A stretch of 64,000 nucleotides of DNA from Enterovibrio qingdaonensis (lineage in GTDB: Bacteria; Pseudomonadota; Gammaproteobacteria; Enterobacterales; Vibrionaceae): NCBI RefSeq assembly GCF_028683135.1, contig NZ_JAJUBB010000012.1:91703-155702 (forward strand), read 5' to 3'. The stretch's first letter is position 1. Every line of letters starts with the position of its first letter. Shown one piece after another: positions 10,203 to 20,068 of the stretch. Position numbers and translations under genes: made by a program. The notes below the pieces were generated by a model that ran no database searches, had not been told where the DNA came from, and saw nothing but the letters and a program-made list of their open reading frames with translations.

Positions 10203-11126
10203 ATGTCTAACTTTGCTGTGGTATTTCCTGGCCAAGGTTCACAGACCGTTGGCATGCTGGCTGAATTGGCTGAGCAATTTGCAGTGGTAAAAGAGACGTT
10301 TGCAGAAGCGTCTGATGTATTGGGTTACGACCTGTGGGCGTTGGTTCAGAACGGTCCAGACACAGACCTGAATCAAACACATCGCACTCAGCCTGCATTG
10401 TTGACATCTTCTGTTGCAATCTGGCGTGTATGGCAACAAGAGGGCGGTGCAATGCCTTCTGTTATGGCTGGTCACAGCTTGGGTGAATATTCAGCACTGG
10501 TGTGTGCCGGTGTTATTGATTTTAAAGAAGCCGTTAAGCTGGTTGAGCTGCGTGGCCAACTGATGCAAGAAGCCGTACCTGCTGGCGTAGGTGCGATGTC
10601 TGCAATTATCGGTTTGGATAACGATGCAATCGCGAAAGCGTGTGAAGACGCGGCGCAAGGCCAAGTGGTTTCGCCTGTAAACTTCAACTCTCCGGGTCAA
10701 GTAGTTATTGCTGGCAACAAAGAAGCGGTTGAACGTGCAAACGTCCTGTGTAAAGAGGCCGGTGCCAAGCGTGCGCTGCCGTTGCCAGTATCAGTACCTT
10801 CTCACTGTGCATTGATGAAGCCTGCTGCCGAGAAATTGGCTATCGCTCTGAATGACATGGAGTTTTCAACGCCATCAATCCCTGTTATTAACAACGCAGA
10901 CGTTGTTGCAGCGACTGATCCGGCAGAAATTAAAGATGCACTTGTTCGTCAACTTTATGGCCCAGTTCGTTGGACTGAAGGCTGTGAAAAAATGGCAAAC
11001 GAAGGTGTCGAGCTGTTGCTAGAAATGGGTCCGGGTAAAGTATTGACCGGCCTGGCAAAACGTATTGATAAACGTTTGAGCGCAGCAGCAGTAAACGATC
11101 CAGCTTCGTTGGAAGCAGCTAAGTAA
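10203..11126 (+). CDS. fabD: Malonyl-CoA:ACP transacylase
   Basis: Transfers malonyl from CoA to the acyl carrier protein. 307 residues, the normal length. FPGQGSQTVGM is the oxyanion loop, S92 in GHSLGEYSALV is the acyl nucleophile, and the SVPSHCALM segment near residue 200 supplies the partner histidine. Shine-Dalgarno AAAGGA lies about eight bases before the ATG. It belongs to the fabHDG-acpP-fabF series. Confidence 0.98.
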   Translation: MSNFAVVFPGQGSQTVGMLAELAEQFAVVKETFAEASDVLGYDLWALVQNGPDTDLNQTHRTQPALLTSSVAIWRVWQQEGGAMPSVMAGHSLGEYSALVCAGVIDFKEAVKLVELRGQLMQEAVPAGVGAMSAIIGLDNDAIAKACEDAAQGQVVSPVNFNSPGQVVIAGNKEAVERANVLCKEAGAKRALPLPVSVPSHCALMKPAAEKLAIALNDMEFSTPSIPVINNADVVAATDPAEIKDALVRQLYGPVRWTEGCEKMANEGVELLLEMGPGKVLTGLAKRIDKRLSAAAVNDPASLEAAK

Positions 11127-11182
11127 ATTCTGGGATATGCGGTCGTTACGCTAGCGGCCGCCTAATTAAGGAACGAAAACTC

Positions 11183-11917
11183 ATGAACCTGAACGGTAAA
11201 ATTGCTCTTGTTACGGGTGCGAGCCGCGGTATTGGTCGCGCGATTGCAGAAATTCTCGTAGAGCGCGGTGCTACTGTCGTTGGTACTGCTACTTCTGAGA
11301 GCGGTGCCGCAGCAATCAGTGATTATCTGGGCGAAAATGGCAAAGGTTACGCACTGAATGTCACGTCTGCTGAATCTATCGAAACCGTGTTGAAAGCGGT
11401 AAAAGAAGAATTTGGCGACATTGATATTTTGGTTAACAATGCGGGTATTACTCGAGATAACCTACTGATGCGTATGAAAGATGAAGAGTGGATGGATATC
11501 ATGGATACCAATCTGACTTCTATCTTCCGTATGTCGAAAGCTGTACTTCGCGCAATGATGAAAAAGCGTAATGGTCGCATCATCAACGTAGGTTCAGTAG
11601 TTGGTACTATGGGTAATGCAGGTCAAGCTAACTACTCTGCTGCAAAAGCTGGAGTTGTGGGCTTCACCAAATCTATGGCACGTGAGGTTGCATCTCGTGG
11701 CATTACCGTAAATACTGTTGCCCCAGGTTTCATTGAAACTGACATGACTAAAGCGCTGAATGATGATCAGCGCGCGGCGACATTAGCTCAGGTACCTGCT
11801 GGACGTTTGGGTGCTCCGCGTGAAATTGCAGCAACAGTGGCTTTCTTAGCTTCTGACGATGCGGCATATATTACAGGTGAGACACTGCACGTTAACGGCG
11901 GCATGTACATGATTTAA
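11183..11917 (+). CDS. fabG: 3-oxoacyl-ACP reductase
   Basis: NADPH-dependent short-chain reductase for the first reduction in fatty-acid elongation. 244 residues. TGASRGIGRAIAE binds the cofactor, NNAGITRDNLLMRM is the FabG-typical second motif, and S138 with Y151-x3-K155 (INVGSVVGT, NYSAAKAG) form the catalytic set. The C-terminal ITGETLHVNGGMYMI is diagnostic of FabG. An imperfect GCGGTCG/CGGCCGC hairpin lies in the 56-base gap after fabD. Its own AAGGAA ribosome-binding sequence precedes the ATG. Confidence 0.98.
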   Translation: MNLNGKIALVTGASRGIGRAIAEILVERGATVVGTATSESGAAAISDYLGENGKGYALNVTSAESIETVLKAVKEEFGDIDILVNNAGITRDNLLMRMKDEEWMDIMDTNLTSIFRMSKAVLRAMMKKRNGRIINVGSVVGTMGNAGQANYSAAKAGVVGFTKSMAREVASRGITVNTVAPGFIETDMTKALNDDQRAATLAQVPAGRLGAPREIAATVAFLASDDAAYITGETLHVNGGMYMI

Positions 11918-12001
11918 ACAATCAAGTTGCAACTCAAAATGACACAGGTCAAAATCCGGCGGTTTATCGAGCAAATCGTGGTTTGACCAGCATTATGGGT
12001 G

Positions 12002-12029
12002 TTGCAACTTCCTCGTTATTGAATAAACT
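12002..12029 (+). promoter_or_regulatory. Possible acpP promoter
   Basis: TTGCAA at 12002-12007, a 16-base spacer and TAAACT at 12024-12029 lie in the 157-base fabG-acpP gap. A dedicated acpP promoter is expected because the carrier protein is made in great excess over the fab enzymes. The match is moderate. Confidence 0.4.
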
Positions 12030-12074
12030 ACTGCACATATCGCATCTGCGAATCTTGTAAGGAATAGTATTAAT

Positions 12075-12311
12075 ATGAGCAACATCGAAGAACGCGTAAA
12101 AAAAATCATCGTTGAGCAACTGGGCGTAGACGAAGCTGAAGTTAAAAACGAAGCATCTTTCGTTGACGATCTGGGTGCAGACTCACTGGACACTGTAGAG
12201 CTTGTTATGGCTCTGGAAGAAGAATTCGATACTGAGATTCCAGACGAAGAAGCAGAGAAGATTACTACTGTTCAAGCTGCTATCGACTACGTTGTTGGCG
12301 CGTCTGAGTAA
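12075..12311 (+). CDS. acpP: Acyl carrier protein
   Basis: 78-residue acidic carrier that holds growing acyl chains on a phosphopantetheine arm attached to S37, in the DSLD motif ([18 protein letters not shown]). The sequence is almost identical to E. coli AcpP. It starts [18 protein letters not shown] with an AAGGAA ribosome-binding sequence. A separate promoter upstream and a strong terminator directly downstream fit its known high expression as a short transcript. Confidence 0.99.
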   Translation: MSNIEERVKKIIVEQLGVDEAEVKNEASFVDDLGADSLDTVELVMALEEEFDTEIPDEEAEKITTVQAAIDYVVGASE

Positions 12312-12328
12312 TCAGAAAAAGATCCTCC

Positions 12329-12359
12329 CAGGCGGTCACCTTGACCGCCTGAGTTTTTT
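12329..12359 (+). terminator. Intrinsic terminator after acpP
   Basis: A 10-base perfect GC-rich stem (CAGGCGGTCA at 12329-12338 with 12342-12351), a 3-base loop and a T6 tract at 12354-12359. It separates acpP from fabF, with partial read-through likely. Confidence 0.92.
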
Positions 12360-12409
12360 CTAATACCCCGTAATTTCGTAATATCACCTTTTCTCCGGAG
12401 AATATCATC

Positions 12410-13648
12410 GTGTCTAAGCGTCGTGTTGTTGTCACTGGCATGGGGATGTTATCGCCTGTAGGTAACACCGTTGAATCATCATGGAAAGCGTTGCTGGCTG
12501 GCCAAAGTGGCATCCAGACTATCAGCCATTTCGATACTGAAGGTTTCGCAACCAAGTTCGCTGGCCTAGTGAATGATTTCAATTGTGAAGATTACATCTC
12601 TAAGAAAGATGCTAAAAAAATGGATATCTTTATCCAGTATGGCATCGCAGCAAGTGTGCAAGCACTTGAAGATTCAGGTCTGGAGATCACTGAAGAAAAT
12701 GCAGACCGCATTGGTGTAGCCATCGGTTCTGGTATTGGTGGACTTGGCCTAATTGAAGCTAACCACCGTGCGTTTGTCGAAAAAGGCCCACGCAAAATTA
12801 GCCCATTTTTTGTACCGTCGACCATTGTTAACATGATCGCCGGTCACGTTTCTATCAACTATGGTCTTCGTGGTCCAAACATTGCGATTTCGACCGCATG
12901 TACCACGGGCCTGCACAACATTGGCCATGCTGCACGTATGATTGCATACGGTGATGCAGATGCAATGGTTGCAGGTGGTGCAGAAAAAGCATCGACCGAA
13001 TTGGGTATTGGCGGTTTCGCAGCAGCGAAAGCACTGTCTACCCGTAATGATGACCCTCAAGCAGCATCGCGTCCTTGGGACAAAGACCGTGACGGTTTTG
13101 TACTGGGTGACGGTGCGGGCATCATGATTCTGGAAGAGTACGAGCACGCAAAAGCACGCGGCGCGAAAATCTACTGTGAGCTGGTTGGCTTCGGTATGAG
13201 CGGTGACGCATACCACATGACTTCGCCTAGTGCAGACGGTTCAGGTGGCGCGCTAGCAATGAAAGCGGCAATGCGTGATGCAGGCATCGGCGGTGAAGAA
13301 ATTGGGTACGTGAATGCACATGGTACCTCTACACCTGCTGGTGACGTTGCTGAAACCAAAGGTGTACGTCTTGCTCTGGGTGCAGCAGCAGATAACACCA
13401 TGGTTTCTTCTACCAAATCAATGACTGGCCACTTGCTGGGTGCAGCAGGCTCTGTGGAAGCGATCATTACTGCCATGTCTCTGGTAGACCAAGCGGTTCC
13501 ACCGACCATCAACTTGGATAACGTTGATGAAGGCTGTGATTTGGATTATGTACCTCACGAAGCTCGCCAAGTGAAAATGGAATACGCACTGTGTAACTCA
13601 TTTGGTTTTGGTGGTACAAACGGTTCACTGATCTTTAAGAAAATCTAA
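12410..13648 (+). CDS. fabF: 3-oxoacyl-ACP synthase II (KAS II)
   Basis: Elongating condensing enzyme, important for long-chain unsaturated fatty acids and temperature response. 412 residues. C164 in [11 protein letters not shown] is the nucleophile, and the two histidines are in [11 protein letters not shown] and [13 protein letters not shown]. The N-terminal [19 protein letters not shown] and C-terminal [14 protein letters not shown] are typical. The start is a GTG at 12410, supported by CGGAG at 12396-12400. It follows the acpP terminator by about 50 bases. Confidence 0.98.
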   Translation: MSKRRVVVTGMGMLSPVGNTVESSWKALLAGQSGIQTISHFDTEGFATKFAGLVNDFNCEDYISKKDAKKMDIFIQYGIAASVQALEDSGLEITEENADRIGVAIGSGIGGLGLIEANHRAFVEKGPRKISPFFVPSTIVNMIAGHVSINYGLRGPNIAISTACTTGLHNIGHAARMIAYGDADAMVAGGAEKASTELGIGGFAAAKALSTRNDDPQAASRPWDKDRDGFVLGDGAGIMILEEYEHAKARGAKIYCELVGFGMSGDAYHMTSPSADGSGGALAMKAAMRDAGIGGEEIGYVNAHGTSTPAGDVAETKGVRLALGAAADNTMVSSTKSMTGHLLGAAGSVEAIITAMSLVDQAVPPTINLDNVDEGCDLDYVPHEARQVKMEYALCNSFGFGGTNGSLIFKKI

Positions 13649-13716
13649 GTTCATTTCCTAGCACAGCTTTTTGGCTGGCGAGGTTTATGGCTAACTTGGT
13701 TTTTTGATATATTAAG

Positions 13717-13751
13717 ACGGCTCGGTATAACAATACCGAGCCGTTTTTTTT
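13717..13751 (+). terminator. Intrinsic terminator after fabF
   Basis: A 12-base perfect stem (ACGGCTCGGTAT at 13717-13728 with 13733-13744), an AACA loop and a T8 run. It ends the fab transcript only 15 bases before the pabC ATG, so pabC must rely on read-through or on a promoter located before the hairpin. Confidence 0.93.
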
Positions 13752-13766
13752 ATCAGGGAAGAATGC

Positions 13767-14576
13767 ATGATTCTGTTGAATGGCTTGCCAAACACACACA
13801 TTGATATTGCAGACAGAGCACTGCAATACGGTGATGGTTGTTACACAACCATGTTAGTGCGAGGTGGTAAGGTGCACGCTCAGTCACTACATATGGCTCG
13901 TCTAATGTCTAATACTCAAGCGTTGGGTATCAAGGTGTCAAACTGGCCGGAAGTCGAATCTTGGGTTGAGCAGGTCGCACAGAGCACGGAATTAGACGAG
14001 AACGCTGTCGTCAAAGTCTTGGTGTCTCGAGGTGTTGGAGGGCGAGGCTATAGTCCATCAGGATGCACATCACCCAATATTATCGTTTCTTCTCACATCT
14101 ATCCGACGTTTTACACTTCTTGGAAAGAGAAGGGTATCAAGACCGTTATATTGGGTTCTCAGCTGGGGCTGTCACCGCTTGCAGGCATTAAACATTTAAA
14201 CCGTCTTGAACAGGTGTTGATCAAGCAAGAGGTCGATGACAGAGGTGCTGATGATGGGCTTGTGTGTGATTTGAACGGAAACCTGATTGAAACGTCAGCA
14301 TCGAATATTTTTTGGCGAAAAGATCGAACCTTGTACACACCAGACCTTACGCTTTCTGGCGTAGAAGGTACAATGCGACGTCAGATTGTCGAGACCGCGC
14401 CGGATTGTGGCTATCAGGTTTTGATAGTGTCAGCAAAACCTGATGTGCTTTGGGATGCTGACGAAGTATTTATAACAAACGCAGTGATGGGCATTGTGCC
14501 AATTCGCTGTATAGAAAGAACAAACTACAGCAATTTTGATGCTTGTAGAGTACTTACTTTGAGGTTGAATGCGTGA
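13767..14576 (+). CDS. pabC: Aminodeoxychorismate lyase
   Basis: PLP enzyme that converts 4-amino-4-deoxychorismate to p-aminobenzoate and pyruvate for folate synthesis. 269 residues, class IV aminotransferase fold, the same length as the E. coli protein. DRALQYGDGCYTTMLV and VLVSRGVGGRGYS match the family, and the PLP lysine is in LAGIKHLNRLEQVLI. ETSASNIFWRK contacts the cofactor phosphate. Its last four bases overlap mltG, starting a tight pabC-mltG-tmk-holB operon. Confidence 0.96.
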   Translation: MILLNGLPNTHIDIADRALQYGDGCYTTMLVRGGKVHAQSLHMARLMSNTQALGIKVSNWPEVESWVEQVAQSTELDENAVVKVLVSRGVGGRGYSPSGCTSPNIIVSSHIYPTFYTSWKEKGIKTVILGSQLGLSPLAGIKHLNRLEQVLIKQEVDDRGADDGLVCDLNGNLIETSASNIFWRKDRTLYTPDLTLSGVEGTMRRQIVETAPDCGYQVLIVSAKPDVLWDADEVFITNAVMGIVPIRCIERTNYSNFDACRVLTLRLNA

Positions 14577-15586
14577 TTAAAAAACTTGCGCTGTTTATTT
14601 TGTTGTTAGCGCTAGCCGCAGCAGGAGGCGCTTACTGGGCCTACGGTCAAATCGAAGGCTATGTTGCGGGTCCCATCAATTCTGAAAGCGACACGCTGAT
14701 TGTTGTTCCCGAAGGGGCAAATTACCATTCTTTCACGCGTAAGCTCGTTGCTGATAACGTCATTAATGCGTCTCCATGGACGCGTTGGGCTGCGAAGACG
14801 CACCCAGAAATGACTCAGCTAAAAGCGGGCACCTATTTGGTTGAGCCTGGCACGTCACTCTCTGACCTGTTTGCTTTGGTGAGAACAGGTAAGGAACACC
14901 AGTTCTCCATTACATTTGTGGAAGGCAGCACATTCAAGCAATGGCGAGAAGAGTTGGCCGCCAGTGATTACCTAGAGCATGATTCTAGCGGGTTATCAGA
15001 GAAACAAATTGCTGAAAAACTTGGGTTGAACGGCGATAAGATCGAAGGACTATTACTTCCTGAGACGTATCACTATGTCGCGGGTGAAAGTGACCTATCT
15101 GTCCTTAAACGCGCGAATACACAGTTGGAGCGAGCACTTAAAACGGCTTGGGGAAGTCGAGAAGAAGGGCTGCCGATTAAGTCTGAATACGAGCTGCTGA
15201 CGCTCGCTTCAATTATTGAGAAGGAAACGGCCGTAGACGCTGAGAGAGAGAAAGTAGCCTCTGTCTTTGTAAACCGTCTCAACAAGCGTATGCGCCTTCA
15301 AACGGACCCGACTGTAATCTACGGCATGGGCGACAAATACGATGGAAATATTCGTAAGAAAGATTTGCGCACGCCGACGCCTTACAACACGTACGTGATT
15401 TCTGGTTTGCCACCAACGCCGATTGCGATGCCGGGCAAAGCGTCCATTTTGGCTGCAGCGAATCCTGCTGACACACCATATTTCTATTTTGTGGCAGATG
15501 GCCTCGGTGGCCATAAATTCTCTAAAACGCTGACGGAACATAACCGTGCAGTAAGACAGTATCTCAAAACATTAAGAAGCCAATGA
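14573..15586 (+). CDS. mltG: Endolytic murein transglycosylase
   Basis: Inner-membrane lytic transglycosylase (YceG) that cleaves nascent glycan strands and sets their length. 337 residues. It has one N-terminal membrane anchor (about 3-23, [19 protein letters not shown]), a LysM-like region, and the YceG catalytic domain with E218 in [11 protein letters not shown]. Other conserved pieces are [35 protein letters not shown] and [12 protein letters not shown]. The GTG start overlaps pabC (GTGA), and its end overlaps tmk (ATGA). The arrangement is conserved in E. coli and Vibrio. Confidence 0.96.
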   Translation: MIKKLALFILLLALAAAGGAYWAYGQIEGYVAGPINSESDTLIVVPEGANYHSFTRKLVADNVINASPWTRWAAKTHPEMTQLKAGTYLVEPGTSLSDLFALVRTGKEHQFSITFVEGSTFKQWREELAASDYLEHDSSGLSEKQIAEKLGLNGDKIEGLLLPETYHYVAGESDLSVLKRANTQLERALKTAWGSREEGLPIKSEYELLTLASIIEKETAVDAEREKVASVFVNRLNKRMRLQTDPTVIYGMGDKYDGNIRKKDLRTPTPYNTYVISGLPPTPIAMPGKASILAAANPADTPYFYFVADGLGGHKFSKTLTEHNRAVRQYLKTLRSQ

Positions 15587-16218
15587 ATAACGGAAAATTT
15601 ATCGTCGTAGAAGGGTTGGAAGGCGCAGGTAAAACCACCGCCATCCAAAATGTCATTCAAACCCTTAAAGCACACGGGATTTCAAATGTTGAGACAACCC
15701 GTGAGCCAGGTGGTACACCATTAGCGGAACAAATGCGCGCCTTAGTCAAAGAAGGGCACCCAGATGAGCCGCTTACAGATATGGCGGAACTGTTACTGCT
15801 TTATGCTGCGCGTATTCAGTTGGTTGATAATGTCATTAAACCGGCATTGTCACGCGGCGCATTTGTTGTCGGTGATCGCCACGACATGTCGTCACAAGCC
15901 TACCAAGGCGGTGGACGTGGATTTGATAAAGCATTGATGGCCAATCTACGTGACACGGTCTTGGGTGATTTCCGTCCAGACTTCACTTTGTATATGGATT
16001 TAGACCCTGCGATAGGGCTTTCTCGCGCAAAAGCGCGTGGAGAGTTGGATCGTATTGAAAAAATGCAGTTGGATTTCTTCCACCGTACACGTGAACGCTA
16101 CCTAGAGTTAGCGAATGCAGATAAGAGTATCGTTATCATTGATGCATCTCAGACAATTGAGCAAGTGTCTGCGGATATCAAAGCAGCTTTGGAGAAATGG
16201 CTAAATCATGCTGGCTAA
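15583..16218 (+). CDS. tmk: Thymidylate kinase
   Basis: Phosphorylates dTMP to dTDP. 211 residues. The P-loop is GLEGAGKTT at 11-19, the thymidylate-binding segment is [15 protein letters not shown], and [18 protein letters not shown] is the DR(Y/H) motif region. The LID near residues 145-160 ([10 protein letters not shown]) carries arginine-poor type II features as in E. coli. Overlaps mltG by four bases and holB by 11 bases. Confidence 0.97.
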   Translation: MNNGKFIVVEGLEGAGKTTAIQNVIQTLKAHGISNVETTREPGGTPLAEQMRALVKEGHPDEPLTDMAELLLLYAARIQLVDNVIKPALSRGAFVVGDRHDMSSQAYQGGGRGFDKALMANLRDTVLGDFRPDFTLYMDLDPAIGLSRAKARGELDRIEKMQLDFFHRTRERYLELANADKSIVIIDASQTIEQVSADIKAALEKWLNHAG

Positions 16219-17167
16219 GGTTTATCCATGGCACAATGAAATTTGGCATAACTGGCAGCAATTGCTTGGTCAGGAGAGGCTTCATCATGCCGTTCTATTG
16301 AGTGCGCCGAAAGGAAGCGGAAAGCTTGAGCTTTCCGCTCTGCTGGCAAAAACCATACTTTGTAAAAACGGAACGACAGAGCCTTGTGGTACATGCCACA
16401 GTTGCCAATTGTTTGATGCGGACACACACCCAGATTTCCATTGGTTAAGACCTGAAGCGGAAGGCAAACAACTCGGTGTTGATGTTATCCGAGCGGGGAA
16501 CAAGTATGCGTGGGAGACCTCCCAGCTTGGTGGTCAGCGCGTTATTCTGGTTCAAAATGCAGACCGAATGGGAGAGGCTGCAGCGAATGCACTTTTGAAA
16601 ACGCTGGAAGAGCCGCCTGCTAATTGTCACTTCATCTTGTTAACAGAGTCTATGGACAGCATGCTACCAACGGTAGTTAGCCGCTGTAATAAGTGGAAGC
16701 CCAAGATGCCTGATGAGTTGGTAGCGAAGCGTTGGGTGGAGTCTGAATTGTTCGAATCCGTGCCTCTGCAGGTGATAAGAATCAATCGAGGGGCACCGCT
16801 TGCCGCCAAAGCGTTTATAGACAAAGGAAGTGCGAGCAAGCATGAAGCATTGCTCTCGGCTTTTACTAAGTACCTTACCGACAAACAAGGCATCTTCAAT
16901 GTGACTGAGAGCATTGTGAAGTCAGATCGTGAGGGTCTGCAATGGCTAAGCTTTTTGTTGCTTGATGTATTGAAGATACAACAAGGAACCCATGAGGCAC
17001 TTGTGCATTGTGACAGTGAAAAAACGCTTGTTTCACTGGCTGAGAAATTGCCGCAAGGTAAAGTGCTCCAGCAATTGATGGCGTTAAACAAGCTTAAAGC
17101 GGAGTTGACGAAGCACACAGGGCTGAATGGTGAATTGCTCATCAGCCGTTGGCTTAGCGACTTCTGA
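16208..17167 (+). CDS. holB: DNA polymerase III subunit delta prime
   Basis: Clamp-loader subunit of 319 residues with a RecA-like AAA+ fold. It does not use ATP itself but supplies the arginine finger. The family zinc module is clear: [16 protein letters not shown]. The Walker A-like APKGSGKLE lacks the terminal Ser/Thr, in keeping with loss of nucleotide binding. [18 protein letters not shown] and the SRC motif in TVVSRCNKW are highly conserved. The ATG at 16208 lies inside tmk. Followed by an imperfect GC-rich hairpin and CTTTT at about 17170-17197. Confidence 0.95.
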   Translation: MLAKVYPWHNEIWHNWQQLLGQERLHHAVLLSAPKGSGKLELSALLAKTILCKNGTTEPCGTCHSCQLFDADTHPDFHWLRPEAEGKQLGVDVIRAGNKYAWETSQLGGQRVILVQNADRMGEAAANALLKTLEEPPANCHFILLTESMDSMLPTVVSRCNKWKPKMPDELVAKRWVESELFESVPLQVIRINRGAPLAAKAFIDKGSASKHEALLSAFTKYLTDKQGIFNVTESIVKSDREGLQWLSFLLLDVLKIQQGTHEALVHCDSEKTLVSLAEKLPQGKVLQQLMALNKLKAELTKHTGLNGELLISRWLSDF

Positions 17168-17289
17168 TAGAGAGGCTCCGAGTCGGGGCCGCTCTTTTGC
17201 TAACATCTCTTTTTGACTCCCCTGCAAATTCTTTCTATTTCATTATATAATCCGCACCTTTCAAATAAGACCCAATCGGAGAAAGTGAC

Positions 17290-18066
17290 GTGCTAGTAGA
17301 CTCGCATTGCCACCTTGATAAACTCAACTACGACGATCTGCACACCGATGTTGCAGCTGTTGTCGATAATGCTAAGCAACGTGGCGTGGATTATCTGCTG
17401 TCAGTCGGCGTAACGCTGAAAAGCTTTCCTAAGATGATGGATATGATCCGTCCTTTCGATAATGTTTTCGCATCTTGTGGCGTACACCCGCTTGATATTG
17501 AAGAAGGGTTTGATTACGACACATTAAAAGAACTTGCTTCTGATGAGCGCGTTGTTGCCATCGGTGAAACAGGCCTTGATTACCACTATCAGCCGGAGTT
17601 AGCCGAGAAACAAAAAGATGCTTTCCGTCAGCATGTACGCTTGGCAGTAGAGCTTAACAAGCCGTTGATCATTCATACGAGAATGGCGCGCGAAGATACC
17701 CTGCAAATCTTGCGTGAAGAGAATGCGCAGAAAGTAGGGGGTGTTCTTCACTGCTTTACTGAAAGCTATGAAATGGCGGAAGCCGCTATTGAATTGGGCT
17801 TTTACATTTCGATTTCCGGTATTGTAACGTTCAACAAAGCCTCTGAGCTGAAAGACGTGGTTCGCCGCCTCCCTCTGGAGCGTTTGTTGGTGGAAACCGA
17901 TTCACCGTATCTGGCTCCCGTGCCGTTTCGTGGTAAAGAGAACCAACCCGCTTATGTACGCGAAGTTGCTGACTATGTGGGATTGCTGAAAGGTGTTTCT
18001 GGTGATGAGGTGGCGAAAGTTACTACAGAGAACTTCTTCAATCTGTTTTCATCGGCGAAGAAATAA
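17290..18066 (+). CDS. ycfH: TatD family metal-dependent DNase (YcfH)
   Basis: Metal-dependent hydrolase with a TIM barrel, 258 residues. Members show deoxyribonuclease activity, and YcfH is the paralogue always found beside holB. The metal ligands H6 and H8 (MLVDSHCHLDKL) are present, with the glutamate in GETGLDYHY, histidines in IIHTRMA and LHCFTE, and aspartate in LVETDSPYLAP. The start is a GTG at 17290. The E. coli order tmk-holB-ycfH-ptsG is conserved. Confidence 0.94.
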   Translation: MLVDSHCHLDKLNYDDLHTDVAAVVDNAKQRGVDYLLSVGVTLKSFPKMMDMIRPFDNVFASCGVHPLDIEEGFDYDTLKELASDERVVAIGETGLDYHYQPELAEKQKDAFRQHVRLAVELNKPLIIHTRMAREDTLQILREENAQKVGGVLHCFTESYEMAEAAIELGFYISISGIVTFNKASELKDVVRRLPLERLLVETDSPYLAPVPFRGKENQPAYVREVADYVGLLKGVSGDEVAKVTTENFFNLFSSAKK

Positions 18067-18070
18067 CAAG

Positions 18071-18098
18071 AAACCGGGCTGCATAGCCCGGTTTTTTT
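18071..18098 (+). terminator. Intrinsic terminator after ycfH
   Basis: A 10-base perfect stem (AAACCGGGCT at 18071-18080 with 18085-18094), a GCAT loop and a T7 run. Confidence 0.93.
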
Positions 18099-18553
18099 AC
18101 CTTCCACGTCATCCTTTCCCCCATTGCTTACAACCTGAATCTTCGTAACACAAAAAAGTCTGATACGTCCTGTTCTGTTACAAAGCAAAAACCAGCTGCC
18201 TAATAGTTTGATCTTCATCAAATTATTACGTAACCCACACGATGCAATAGCACTTATTTCGTTACATAAAAAAACAAAGGTGGCGCACATGTTGTCGCTT
18301 GTTGGAAAAACAAAAATTCTTCCGCCTCCTAATAATATTGCTTATAAAACAAAATCTTACGTAGTATCAAAAGTGCTATTAAGCACCTTTGCTATGTGAT
18401 CTATATTTAGTTTCTGAACACTTAACACGTGTTACGTAGAGTCTCTGAAATCGCAGCCCTATATTACTCAGCGAATCACATTGTTTCTGGGTTGGCGAGA
18501 GCTCGTAATACCACTGAGTTCAAGCTCAACTCATCATTTTCAGGAGCAAATTT
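18099..18553 (+). promoter_or_regulatory. ptsG upstream regulatory region
   Basis: A 455-base gap with no credible gene. It holds a perfect FNR-type box (18207-18222), a GTGCT/AGCAC hairpin near 18374-18387, and a CRP-like sequence around 18395-18410 in which TGTGATCTA matches the consensus but the right half is poor. A small regulatory RNA could be encoded in this long gap, but nothing in the sequence proves one. An AGGAG ribosome-binding sequence precedes the ptsG ATG. Confidence 0.55.
18207..18222. promoter_or_regulatory. FNR-type palindrome TTTGATCTTCATCAAA
   Basis: Contains TTGAT-N4-ATCAA with both half-sites perfect and one extra matching pair on each side. It matches the consensus bound by FNR, the oxygen-sensing regulator. 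It lies about 340 bases upstream of ptsG and about 140 bases after ycfH. No good -10 is visible at the class II distance, so its target promoter is unclear. Confidence 0.55.
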
Positions 18554-19984
18554 ATGTTTAAGAACCTGTTTGCCAATGCGCAAAAAGTCGGTAAGGCGCT
18601 GATGCTGCCTGTATCGGTTTTGCCAGTAGCGGGTATCCTTCTTGGGGTAGGTGCTGCAAATTTTAGCTGGATGCCAGATGTTGTTTCTCACTTGATGGAA
18701 CAAGCGGGCGGCTCTGTATTCGGTCAAATGCCATTGCTGTTTGCAATCGGTGTTGCACTTGGCTTTACGAACAATGACGGCGTTGCGGCACTTTCTGCAA
18801 CCGTTGGTTACGGTATCATGGTCGCGACGCTGAAAGTCATGGCGGACGTGCACGGTGTTGCGGGTATCGACACGGGCGTACTGGGCGGTATCTTAGTCGG
18901 TGCGGTAGCAGGTTGGGCATTTAATCGCTTCTTCCGTATTCAGCTACCAGACTACCTAGGCTTCTTTGCTGGTAAGCGTTTTGTACCAATCATGACGGGT
19001 TTCTGTGCAATTGCGCTTGGTTTGGTTCTGTCTCTGATTTGGCCACCAATCGGTGCTGCAATCGCGACGTTCTCTGATTGGGCTGCTAACCAAAACCCTG
19101 TTGCTGCATTTGGTATCTACGGCGTTATTGAGCGTGCACTTATCCCATTCGGCCTGCACCACATCTGGAACGTACCATTCTTCTACGAAGCAGGTTCTTG
19201 TGTAAACAAAGCGGGTGAAGCAGCTAACGGCATCATGACGTGCTTCCTGACTGCAGACGATGCGTCTCGTGCAGCAGGTAATGGCTTCGGTCAGCTTGCA
19301 GGTGGTTACCTATTCAAGATGTTCGGTCTGCCAGCAGCAGCGTTCGCAATCTGGCACTCAGCGAAGCCTGAGAACCGCGCGAAAGTTGCAGGTATCATGA
19401 TTTCAGCAGCACTGACTTCATTCCTGACAGGTATCACTGAACCAATCGAATTCGCATTCCTGTTCGTTGCTCCAGTGCTGTACGCAATCCACGCAGTGTT
19501 GGCAGGTCTGGCTTACGTTATCACTAACTCTTTGGGTATCGTTCACGGCCACACCTTCTCTAACGGTTTCATCGACTTCATTGTTCAGTCGCCAAACGCG
19601 CAAAACATGGGTCTGCTGGTTGTCATGGGTCTTATCTACGCGGCGATTTACTACGTAGTATTCCGCGTGGTTATCAAAGTGATGGATCTGAAAACGCCAG
19701 GTCGTGAAGACGATGAGCAAGAGGCAGTAGCAACTGGCGAAGCGTCTGACATGGCTAAAGATTTGGTAATGGCTTTCGGCGGCAAAGAAAACATCACGAA
19801 TCTGGATGCTTGTATCACTCGTCTGCGCGTTGCGGTAGCAAGCGTTGATAAAGTAGACCAAGACAAACTGAAACAGCTAGGCGCAGCAGGTGTTGTTGTA
19901 GCGGGTGGCGGTGTTCAGGCTATCTTTGGTACTAAATCTGACAACCTTAAGTCAGATATGGATGAGTGGATCCGCAATAATTAA
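18554..19984 (+). CDS. ptsG: PTS glucose-specific EIICB component
   Basis: Inner-membrane glucose permease that imports and phosphorylates glucose using phosphate from EIIA-Glc. 476 residues. The EIIC domain (about 1-385) has the usual helices and the motifs [19 protein letters not shown] and [13 protein letters not shown]. The EIIB domain (about 395-476) carries the phosphorylated cysteine C420 in [14 protein letters not shown]. The length and start [20 protein letters not shown] are like those of other Vibrio and E. coli PtsG. Monocistronic, between strong terminators. Confidence 0.97.
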   Translation: MFKNLFANAQKVGKALMLPVSVLPVAGILLGVGAANFSWMPDVVSHLMEQAGGSVFGQMPLLFAIGVALGFTNNDGVAALSATVGYGIMVATLKVMADVHGVAGIDTGVLGGILVGAVAGWAFNRFFRIQLPDYLGFFAGKRFVPIMTGFCAIALGLVLSLIWPPIGAAIATFSDWAANQNPVAAFGIYGVIERALIPFGLHHIWNVPFFYEAGSCVNKAGEAANGIMTCFLTADDASRAAGNGFGQLAGGYLFKMFGLPAAAFAIWHSAKPENRAKVAGIMISAALTSFLTGITEPIEFAFLFVAPVLYAIHAVLAGLAYVITNSLGIVHGHTFSNGFIDFIVQSPNAQNMGLLVVMGLIYAAIYYVVFRVVIKVMDLKTPGREDDEQEAVATGEASDMAKDLVMAFGGKENITNLDACITRLRVAVASVDKVDQDKLKQLGAAGVVVAGGGVQAIFGTKSDNLKSDMDEWIRNN

Positions 19985-20016
19985 TATCAACGAATAATCC
20001 CCCTATACGTTGAATC

Positions 20017-20043
20017 AAAAAGGAGAGCCTAAGCTCTCCTTTT
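20017..20043. terminator. Bidirectional terminator between ptsG and lysO
   Basis: A stem of 11-12 bases (AAAAGGAGAGC ending at 20028, with 20033-20043), a 4-base loop, and T or A tracts on each flank, between converging genes. Confidence 0.85.
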
Positions 20044-20068
20044 CTTATTCGTACTTATACGATGTCGG

